From Proteiniborus ethanoligenes (GTDB taxonomy: Bacteria; Bacillota; Clostridia; Tissierellales; Proteiniboraceae), in NCBI RefSeq assembly GCF_900107485.1, contig NZ_FNQE01000003.1, forward strand, positions 62,001-126,000: 64,000 bases of DNA, in the 5' to 3' direction. This document shows positions 46,518 through 53,144 of this stretch, piece after piece. The notes under the pieces were generated by a model. That model saw only the letters and a list, made by a program, of their open reading frames with translations. It did not search any database and had not been told where the DNA came from. Each line of letters begins with the position of its first letter. The stretch's first letter is position 1. Made by a program: the position numbers and the translations under genes.

Positions 46518-47298
46518 TTAATGCCTTAACCCCCTTTCTGTAAATAAACATAGAAAGTAAAAAAAAGAATAATAAGTATCCAAGCTGAAAAAACAATGCT
46601 TTGGAAAAGCTAGAAAAAGAAAAATCAACTGCAAGCCTAGCAGGACTATAAGTTACATATGCAAAAGGAAGCTTTCTAGCTATTTTTTCTATCCATTCTG
46701 GGAACATTTCTAGGGGTATTAGCATACCACCCAATGTAAATACTAGCTTACTATAAATCCAATAAAAAGCACTGTTTTCTTCTACCCAAAAAGATGTTAA
46801 GGATAAAGATATATGGACGAAAAAATTTATCCCAATACCTAACAATAATGAAAGTATGACAAAAGGTAAATGAATTAGCTTAAATCCTGTTAAAGGGCCT
46901 ACATAAAGAATACCTATGACTAATCCAATAGCTATATTAGTAATCAATTTAACTCCAATTTCTCCTAGAGAATTTGAAAAGCAATAAAGTATATAGTTAT
47001 AAGGTTTGTTCAGCATATAAGCTATATTCCCATTTTTAACATCTGTAGAAACCTCATTAAATACATCTGAACGTGATAGAGTAACCATTTCTGTAACTAT
47101 CAAATACCATATCATCTGGCTCAAGCTAAGCCCTGCAATAATATCTCCTTTTTGCCCATATATGTTTTCCCAAAGCATTAACATAATATAGATGATAAAG
47201 GCTAAGAAAAAATTTCGAGCTATAAAGTTTTCTACATATACAAGATTATTTGATAAACTTATTTTGCATATAAATAAATATTTATATAGTTTTTTCAA
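46501..47298 (-). CDS. ABC-2 type transporter permease (first)
   Basis: This permease, about 265 residues with six helices, has the matching cytoplasmic motif NGNIAYMLNKPYNYILY. The TTG at 47298 is correctly spaced from AGGTGGTG, and it overlaps the ATPase gene's end by 17 bases. It probably forms a heterodimer with the protein encoded just downstream. Confidence 0.88.
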   Translation of the reverse strand: MKKLYKYLFICKISLSNNLVYVENFIARNFFLAFIIYIMLMLWENIYGQKGDIIAGLSLSQMIWYLIVTEMVTLSRSDVFNEVSTDVKNGNIAYMLNKPYNYILYCFSNSLGEIGVKLITNIAIGLVIGILYVGPLTGFKLIHLPFVILSLLLGIGINFFVHISLSLTSFWVEENSAFYWIYSKLVFTLGGMLIPLEMFPEWIEKIARKLPFAYVTYSPARLAVDFSFSSFSKALFFQLGYLLFFFLLSMFIYRKGVKALNVNGG

Positions 47299-48289
47299 AA
47301 TTATCACCACCTAAGCTCTTTTGCAGGTATATATGTGAAATTATTTCTTCTAAGGGTGGCTCAGATATGGTAATATCTGCAACTTTTCCTACTTTCATTA
47401 ATTCGCCTATAACAGTATCAATATCATGAATAGAGCTATCCACCTTTACTTTAGCAGCGTATCCTCTATGCTTTATTACGTCTATTTTTTCACTTAATAT
47501 CTCTACAGGCTCATTGTATTTAATATCTATAATCTTTTGATTCATATAATTATACTTTAAGTTTTTTACTGACTCATTTAGTACAATTTCACCATGGTTT
47601 ACTATTAGTACTCTCTTACAAATTCGTTCTATATCTCCAGCATCATGAGAGGTTAAAAATATAGTAGTTTTATTTTCTTTATTTAATCTAATAATTAACT
47701 CACGTATTTTTTGCTTAACTACAACATCTAAGCCTATGGTTGGTTCATCTAGAAATATTACTTCAGGGTTATGTAAAAGAGAAGCTGCTATTTCACATCT
47801 AATCCTTTGTCCTAATGATAGCTTTCGCACAGGTATTTCAAGAAGCTCTTCTATTTCAAACAATTCAGTCAAATACATAATTCGTTGCTTAAGCTGAGAG
47901 TTTGAAATTTCATATATTCTACCTAGAAGCTGAAAGCTGTCTATAGGTGGTAGATGAAACCATAGCTGCGATTTCTGTCCAAATACCGTCCCTATTTTGT
48001 AGGCTAACATTTTTCTTTGAACTGACGGGTTAAGTCCAAGAACACTGATTTCTCCAGAAGAAGGATATAAAATTCCTGTAAGCATTTTTATCGTTGTAGA
48101 TTTCCCTGCTCCATTTGGTCCAATGAATGCTAATACTTCTCCCTTTTCAACATTAAAGGAAACATTGTTGACAGCTTGAATCTCTCTGTATTCAGGATTT
48201 AATACTGCCTTCATACTACCTCTCAATCCTGCCTTCTTAGTTTTAACACGAAAAGTCTTTTGTAAATCTCTAACCTGTATAATGCTCAT
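47282..48289 (-). CDS. ABC transporter ATP-binding protein
   Basis: A full nucleotide-binding domain: GPNGAGKSTTIK (Walker A), KLSLGQRIRCEIAASLL (signature), VIFLDEPTIGLD (Walker B) and the switch His in FLTSHDAGD. A C-terminal extension of about 80 residues follows, as in the NatA/COG4586 group. I use the ATG at 48289 with GAGGGGGG upstream. It is the first gene behind the ykkC-type riboswitch, followed by two permeases in overlapping frames. Confidence 0.95.
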   Translation of the reverse strand: MSIIQVRDLQKTFRVKTKKAGLRGSMKAVLNPEYREIQAVNNVSFNVEKGEVLAFIGPNGAGKSTTIKMLTGILYPSSGEISVLGLNPSVQRKMLAYKIGTVFGQKSQLWFHLPPIDSFQLLGRIYEISNSQLKQRIMYLTELFEIEELLEIPVRKLSLGQRIRCEIAASLLHNPEVIFLDEPTIGLDVVVKQKIRELIIRLNKENKTTIFLTSHDAGDIERICKRVLIVNHGEIVLNESVKNLKYNYMNQKIIDIKYNEPVEILSEKIDVIKHRGYAAKVKVDSSIHDIDTVIGELMKVGKVADITISEPPLEEIISHIYLQKSLGGDNFEKTI

Positions 48290-48314
48290 ATTTACCCCCC
48301 TCAAATTATATAAT

Positions 48315-48445
48315 TAAAGCCCGGAAGAAGAGTCAATGAGACTCCTCCTCCAGGCTTTTCTCCTAGAAGTGTAGATAATAATCATCCTGTATCGCTTGGA
48401 CCAAGCACTTTAAATTAAAGCCGGAACCCTAGATACACTCTCAAA
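48315..48445 (-). ncRNA. ykkC-family riboswitch upstream of the ABC-2 exporter
   Basis: On the minus strand the conserved ykkC elements occur in order: AGTGTATCTAGGGTTCCG, a small hairpin, GCTTGGTCCAAGC, GATACAGG, TACACTTCTAGGAGAAAAGCC. The last part also forms the 5' arm of an intrinsic terminator (48358-48315). That overlap gives an OFF-by-default expression platform freed by ligand binding. AGTGTA pairs with TACACT. The subfamily (guanidine-I, ppGpp, PRPP or nucleotide-diphosphate) cannot be set with confidence by eye. Confidence 0.72.
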
Positions 48446-48539
48446 TATTACCATATAATTTACCATCTAATTCCTTAAATGTCAAGTACAATATTATTTT
48501 TATTATAACTTTAGTATTCGTGGTAATTTTCACCATAGG

Positions 48540-48568
48540 TTGACATAATATCTTGGGGCTTATATAAT
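48540..48568 (+). promoter_or_regulatory. Consensus sigma-A promoter of the c-di-AMP riboswitch/hydrolase gene
   Basis: TTGACA (48540-48545), a 17-base spacer and TATAAT (48563-48568) form a perfect consensus promoter. Start expected near 48575. Confidence 0.85.
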
Positions 48569-48590
48569 ATGAACTATGTTAAAACACATA

Positions 48591-48703
48591 TTTGCTGAAT
48601 CCTAGTTTTTCTAGGTACGGAGGAACCAACTAAGGGGTTAATCTATGGATGTCATAGTAGGGAGCCTTCTGTCCCGAACCCGTCAGCTAACTTCGGAAGC
48701 AAA
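48591..48703 (+). ncRNA. ydaO/yuaA-type cyclic di-AMP riboswitch
   Basis: The plus strand contains the highly conserved ydaO segments: GGTACGGAGGAACCAA, GGGGTTAATC, GGATGTCATAG, AGGGAG, CTGTCCCGAACCCGTCAG and CTAACTTCGGAAGC. The ends pair as P1 (TTTGCT 48591-48596 with AGCAAA 48698-48703). These elements turn genes off when c-di-AMP is high and are often placed before cell-wall hydrolases, which is the case here. The downstream hydrolase ribosome binding site follows at once. Confidence 0.95.
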
Positions 48704-48722
48704 AAAGAAGGGGTGTTTTCAT

Positions 48723-49445
48723 ATGAAAATGCATCAGAAGAGGTTTATCACTTCATTATTTCTTTTAACATTATTAATCTTACTGAACATAACTAGTGTC
48801 TATGCTGCTGGAAGTAATACAGGCTCTTATGTAACATTAAAACTTGGTAGTAGAGGTTCTGAGGTTTCAAGGCTACAGCAAGCTTTAAATAACAAAGGCT
48901 TCTGGGCAGGAAATGTTGATGGTATTTTTGGACCAAGAACTGAAAAAGCAGTAATTTCATTTCAAAAAGCTAACAGGATAACTATTGATGGAATAGCTGG
49001 TAAGCAGACTCAATCATTATTATATGGTTCATCTAGCTCAGTATCTCGTGGGACAAGTATAGGTAGAAGCTCAAGCTCATCAGATGACCTATATTGGCTT
49101 TCAAGGATAATACATGCAGAAGCTGGAGCTGAACCCTATAAGGGAAAAGTAGCAGTTGGAAGCGTTGTATTAAATAGAGTAGCTTCCAGTGCTTTTCCAA
49201 ACACAGTAAAAGGTGTAATCTTTGAATACTACAAAGGCATACCTCAATTTAGTCCTGTAGCAGATGGAACTATATACAATACTCCATCAGCAGAAAGTGT
49301 ACAAGCAGCTAAAGATTCTCTAAATGGTGTAAAGCCAGTTGGAAATTCAACTTATTTTTTCAATCCTGATAAAGCAGAAGGTAAATGGATTGTAAATAAC
49401 AAAACATATGTAGCACGTATAGGTGATCACGTGTTTTACAAATAG
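48723..49445 (+). CDS. Secreted SleB-type cell wall hydrolase with peptidoglycan-binding domain
   Basis: The protein has a signal peptide (about residues 1-29, hydrophobic core SLFLLTLLILLNITSVYA). A PG_binding_1 domain follows (about 33-98; GSRGSEVSRLQQALNNKGF, GIFGPRTEKAVISFQK). After a Ser-rich linker (about 104-120) comes a C-terminal SleB/CwlJ hydrolase domain (about 122-240; SRIIHAEAGAEPYKGKVAVG with the catalytic Glu, VVLNRV, IGDHVFYK). It is a lytic enzyme acting on spore cortex or vegetative wall. The riboswitch before it suggests growth or osmotic control by c-di-AMP, more like a vegetative hydrolase than a germination enzyme. The ATG at 48723 follows AAGGGGTG. Confidence 0.93.
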   Translation: MKMHQKRFITSLFLLTLLILLNITSVYAAGSNTGSYVTLKLGSRGSEVSRLQQALNNKGFWAGNVDGIFGPRTEKAVISFQKANRITIDGIAGKQTQSLLYGSSSSVSRGTSIGRSSSSSDDLYWLSRIIHAEAGAEPYKGKVAVGSVVLNRVASSAFPNTVKGVIFEYYKGIPQFSPVADGTIYNTPSAESVQAAKDSLNGVKPVGNSTYFFNPDKAEGKWIVNNKTYVARIGDHVFYK

Positions 49446-49484
49446 TAAGATTAATAGCGCAACATATCCTTATGGAAAAATCAT

Positions 49485-49520
49485 AAAAACCTTGGCCCGT
49501 TTTATCTAACCAAGGTTTTT
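49485..49520. terminator. Terminator between the hydrolase gene and exoA
   Basis: An 11-base perfect stem AAAAACCTTGG/CCAAGGTTTTT (49485-49495, 49510-49520) lies between convergent genes. Confidence 0.85.
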
Positions 49521-49540
49521 ATCTTTGCTTGCTATTTTTC

Positions 49541-50296
49541 TCAATAATTTATTTCTAGTAATACTGGACAATGGTCGCTACCCATTATCTCTGAATGAAT
49601 TTCTGCACCCTTTAGCTTTTCCTTTAGCTTTTCAGATACAACAAAATAGTCAATTCTCCAGCCTACATTCCTTTCTCTAGCTCGTCCCATGTAGGACCAC
49701 CAAGTATATGCATCCTCTAGGTCTGGATAAAAATATCTAAAGCTATCTATAAAGCCATTATCTAAAAGCACTGTCATTTTTTCTCTCTCTTCATCTGTAA
49801 AGCCTGCATTTTTTCTATTAGTACTAGGGTTTTTTAAGTCTATTTCTTTATGTGCTACATTTAAATCTCCACATAAGATTACAGGTTTTTTTGAGTCTAG
49901 TTCTTTAAGATAGCTTCTAAAGTCATCCTCCCAATTCATTCTATAATCCAGTCTTGCCAGCTCTCTTTGAGAGTTTGGAGTGTATACATTGACTAAAAAG
50001 AATTCTTCAAATTCTAAGGTTATTACTCTTCCCTCTTGATCATGCTCTTCAATTTCTATTCCATATTTTACAGATAAGGGTTTTTTCTTTGTAAATATAG
50101 CCGTACCTGAATAGCCTTTTTTTACTGCATAATTCCAGTACTGGTAATATCCTTCTAAATCTAATTCTATTTGGCCTTCCTGTAGCTTAGTTTCTTGAAT
50201 ACAAAACATATCTGCATTTATTTCATTAAAGTATTCTAAAAAACCTTTTTTAACACATGCCCTAAGCCCATTAACATTCCAAGAAATAAGTTTCAT
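49541..50296 (-). CDS. exoA: Exodeoxyribonuclease III/AP endonuclease
   Basis: ExoA cuts DNA at abasic sites in base excision repair. Motifs: MKLISWNVNGLRA, FCIQETKLQEGQ with the metal Glu, CGDLNVAHKEIDLKNP, WRIDYFVVS and the catalytic MGSDHCPVLLEI. The 251-residue length is normal. ATG with GAAAGGAG. It lies downstream of the malic enzyme gene on the same strand with an 18-base gap, so it may be co-transcribed with the C4-acid genes, although its function is unrelated. Confidence 0.95.
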   Translation of the reverse strand: MKLISWNVNGLRACVKKGFLEYFNEINADMFCIQETKLQEGQIELDLEGYYQYWNYAVKKGYSGTAIFTKKKPLSVKYGIEIEEHDQEGRVITLEFEEFFLVNVYTPNSQRELARLDYRMNWEDDFRSYLKELDSKKPVILCGDLNVAHKEIDLKNPSTNRKNAGFTDEEREKMTVLLDNGFIDSFRYFYPDLEDAYTWWSYMGRARERNVGWRIDYFVVSEKLKEKLKGAEIHSEIMGSDHCPVLLEINY

Positions 50297-50314
50297 TCTT
50301 TTGCTCCTTTCAAA

Positions 50315-51490
50315 CTATACTCTAGCCACTCCATCATCTATAGCAGCTTTTTTTACTGCTTCTGCCACTGCTATTGCAACTTCCTTGTTAAATGGACTCG
50401 GTATTATCATATCTACATTTAGCTCTTCTTCTTTAACTATATTTGCTATTCCATAGGCTGCTTGTATCTTCATGTTTTGGGTGATTCTACTAGCTCTTAC
50501 GTCTAAAGCACCTCTAAATATGCCTGGGAATGCCAGTACGTTATTTATTTGATTAGCAAAGTCAGATCTTCCTGTGCCTACTATGAAGGCCCCTGCTTCC
50601 TTTGCATCATCTGGCATAATCTCTGGTATAGGGTTTGCCATTGCAAATATCATGGATTTTTCACCCATTGTTTTTACCATTTCCTTTGTTAAGCAATCTG
50701 CTGACGACACTCCTATGAACACATTTTTACCAACTATTACATCCTTTAATTCACCATCTAGTGAAGCTTTATTAGTTATTTCAGCCATTTCTTTTTTTAT
50801 TGGGTTTAAATCCTGTCTATTTTTAGATATGGCTCCTTTTCTATCACACAATATTACATCCTTAACTCCAACACTTAATAATAACTTAGCTATTGCAATA
50901 CCTGCTGCTCCAGAACCATTTATGACTACTTCTAAATCCTTAAACTCTTTTTCTGCTAATTTTAATCCATTAATAAGTCCAGCTAATACTACTATAGCTG
51001 TTCCATGCTGGTCATCATGAAATACTGGTATGTCTAATTCCTCATCTAGTCTTTTTTCTATTTCAAAGCATTTAGGTGCTGCTATATCTTCTAGGTTGAT
51101 GCCTCCAAATACTGGCTCAAGCAATTTTACTGTTCTAATTATTTCTTCAGTATCAGTTGTTTTCAAGCAAATAGGAAAAGCATCTACATCTGCATAGGCT
51201 TTAAATAATATGGATTTTCCTTCCATAACTGGAATTGCACCATAGGGTCCTATATCTCCTAAGCCTAATACTGCTGTCCCATCACTTACTACAGCAACAG
51301 TGTTGCTTTTAAAAGTGTATTCATATACTTTTTCTTGATCATTAGCTATTTCTTTACAGGGTTGAGCTACTCCTGGAGTATATGCTATGGATAAATCATC
51401 TTTATTTTCTACCTTAACTTTACTTTGAATACTTACCTTGCCCTTATTATTTCTATGCATTTCTAACGAAAGCTTATTATAATCCTTCAT
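50315..51490 (-). CDS. Malic enzyme, NAD(P)-dependent
   Basis: This enzyme oxidatively decarboxylates malate to pyruvate. The short 391-residue bacterial form shows AYTPGVAQPCKEI, VSDGTAVLGLGDIGPYGAIPVMEGK, the metal-site DIAAPKCFEIEK and FHDDQHGTA, and the Rossmann loop VINGSGAAGIAIAKLLL. It follows the hydratase genes with a 21-base gap, so fumarate -> malate -> pyruvate can run from one transcript (fumA-fumB-malic enzyme). The coenzyme preference is not certain; the Asp-Arg after the second strand (LCDRKG) favours NAD. Confidence 0.94.
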   Translation of the reverse strand: MKDYNKLSLEMHRNNKGKVSIQSKVKVENKDDLSIAYTPGVAQPCKEIANDQEKVYEYTFKSNTVAVVSDGTAVLGLGDIGPYGAIPVMEGKSILFKAYADVDAFPICLKTTDTEEIIRTVKLLEPVFGGINLEDIAAPKCFEIEKRLDEELDIPVFHDDQHGTAIVVLAGLINGLKLAEKEFKDLEVVINGSGAAGIAIAKLLLSVGVKDVILCDRKGAISKNRQDLNPIKKEMAEITNKASLDGELKDVIVGKNVFIGVSSADCLTKEMVKTMGEKSMIFAMANPIPEIMPDDAKEAGAFIVGTGRSDFANQINNVLAFPGIFRGALDVRASRITQNMKIQAAYGIANIVKEEELNVDMIIPSPFNKEVAIAVAEAVKKAAIDDGVARV

Positions 51491-51511
51491 TTAACCCAGC
51501 TCCCTTCAAGT

Positions 51512-52048
51512 TTATTTTGTATTTTCATATAAATTGTTACCATAAATATCTATACATACTATTAATGGCATATTTTCTACTGTTAGTTTTCTTATGGCTT
51601 CTGTGCCTAAATCATCATAGGCTATTACTTCTGACTCTTTAACTGAGCTTGCTATCAATGCGCCTGCTCCACCTACTGCTGCAAAATATACAGTTTCATT
51701 TTTTTTCATGCTTTCTATTACTTCCTTACTTCTTAATCCTTTTCCTATCATGCCCCCTAAGCCCAATTCAAGCAAAGGTATGGTCATAGTGTCCATTCTG
51801 TAGCTTGTTGTAGGTCCAGCAGAACCAATTACTTTTCCAGGCTTTGCTGGAGTTGGGCCTACATAATATATTATAGAATCTTTTATATCAAAAGGTAAAG
51901 CTTCTCCTTTATTTAATGCTTCCATCATTCTTTTGTGTGCCGCATCTCTTCCAGTATATACAGTACCCGTAAGAGATACTACATCTCCTGCTTTTAGTTC
52001 TCTTAAAACTTCCTTTGTTAATGGAGTTTCTATAAGTTTAACAGTCAT
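51512..52048 (-). CDS. fumB: Class I fumarase/tartrate dehydratase-type hydratase, beta subunit
   Basis: This is the C-terminal half of an iron-sulfur (class I) hydratase made as two proteins. The 178 residues carry GTVYTGRDAAHKRMMEALNKG, YYVGPTPAKPGKVIGSAGPTTSYRMD and LGGMIGKG. It pairs with the alpha subunit encoded 28 bases upstream. Class I enzymes hydrate fumarate, and some also accept mesaconate. That second activity would supply the step missing from the glutamate operon in this window. The substrate is not provable from sequence alone. Confidence 0.93.
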   Translation of the reverse strand: MTVKLIETPLTKEVLRELKAGDVVSLTGTVYTGRDAAHKRMMEALNKGEALPFDIKDSIIYYVGPTPAKPGKVIGSAGPTTSYRMDTMTIPLLELGLGGMIGKGLRSKEVIESMKKNETVYFAAVGGAGALIASSVKESEVIAYDDLGTEAIRKLTVENMPLIVCIDIYGNNLYENTK

Positions 52049-52076
52049 TTTTTCACCCCTTATGGTCTTATATTAT

Positions 52077-52919
52077 CTATAGAATTATTGTACTATGCCT
52101 TGAAGAATGGCAATTTATATTTACTGCTACTGGTAAGCCTGCTATATGAGTAGGATATGCTTCTACATGTACATCTAAGGCTGTGGTTAACCCTCCTAAA
52201 CCTTGAGGTCCTATGCCTAAAGCATTAATCTTTTCTAATAATTTTTCTTCTAGCTTAGCTAGATGCTCTTTATTGTTTTTTGATCCAATTGGTCTTATTA
52301 AGGCATGTTTAGCTAAATTAGCTGCTTTATCCATTGTGCCACCAATGCCTACTCCTACTATTATAGGAGGACATGGATTAGGTCCTGCTTCTTTAACTGC
52401 TTTAAGAACGAAATCTACTACGCCCTCTTCTCCATCTGATGGCTTTAGCATCTTTATTTGACTCATGTTTTCGCTTCCAAAGCCTTTAAACATAAGCTCT
52501 ATTTTAACCTTATCACCAGGTACAATATTATAATATATAACTGCTGGAGAATTATCTTTAGTGTTATTTCTTATTAGTGGGTCTTCTACTACAGATTTTC
52601 TTAAATACCCTTCCCTATAGCCATCTATAACACCTTTATTTATAGCATCAGTTATACTACCATTAGTAAAGTGAACCTCTTGTCCAACCTCTACGAAAGC
52701 TACTACCATGCCCGTATCTTGACATAATGGTGTTTCATTTTCCTTTGCTACTTCAGCATTTTTTATCAGCATGTCTAAAACCATGTTTCCTACTGATGAA
52801 GTCTCTGCCTTTTTTGCATTTATAAAAGCTTCCTGTATATCCTCTTCAATATAAATGTTAGAAGATATACATTTTTCAGCAACTAGCTTTTGAATAATCT
52901 CTACATCTATTTGTCGCAT
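52077..52919 (-). CDS. fumA: Class I fumarase/tartrate dehydratase-type hydratase, alpha subunit
   Basis: This is the [4Fe-4S]-holding subunit. Cluster cysteines are visible in TPLCQDTGMVVAF, AGPNPCPPIIVGVGIGG and VNINCHSSRHS, and SSVGNMVLDMLI is also conserved. I choose the ATG at 52919 because AGAGGTG is well spaced there. It is the first gene of the hydratase-malic enzyme unit and no malate/fumarate transporter is nearby. Class and subunit are certain; fumarate versus mesaconate preference is open. Confidence 0.94.
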   Translation of the reverse strand: MRQIDVEIIQKLVAEKCISSNIYIEEDIQEAFINAKKAETSSVGNMVLDMLIKNAEVAKENETPLCQDTGMVVAFVEVGQEVHFTNGSITDAINKGVIDGYREGYLRKSVVEDPLIRNNTKDNSPAVIYYNIVPGDKVKIELMFKGFGSENMSQIKMLKPSDGEEGVVDFVLKAVKEAGPNPCPPIIVGVGIGGTMDKAANLAKHALIRPIGSKNNKEHLAKLEEKLLEKINALGIGPQGLGGLTTALDVHVEAYPTHIAGLPVAVNINCHSSRHSTIIL

Positions 52920-53059
52920 TTCATCCACCTCTTTGTTTTTTTATAAGTATAATTATATTATATCTTAAATATAAATTCTTATCTTCTGCATACTTAAATT
53001 ATCCCTATTCTTCATTCTATCATAGATTTCAAAATCCTTCTTTATTACAAAAAAGATAG

Positions 53060-53097
53060 AAAAAAAGATATTCTCTATTAGTCTTTTAGAGAATACC
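53060..53097 (-). terminator. Terminator after the 997-residue exported protein gene
   Basis: On the minus strand GGTATTCTCTA/TAGAGAATATC (53097-53087, 53077-53067) forms an 11-base stem (one G-T pair), followed by a run of seven T residues. Confidence 0.82.
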
Positions 53098-53144
53098 TTT
53101 TAAAAATTTTATTTTTGTTTGTATTGGCTTACATTTGCATTTTT

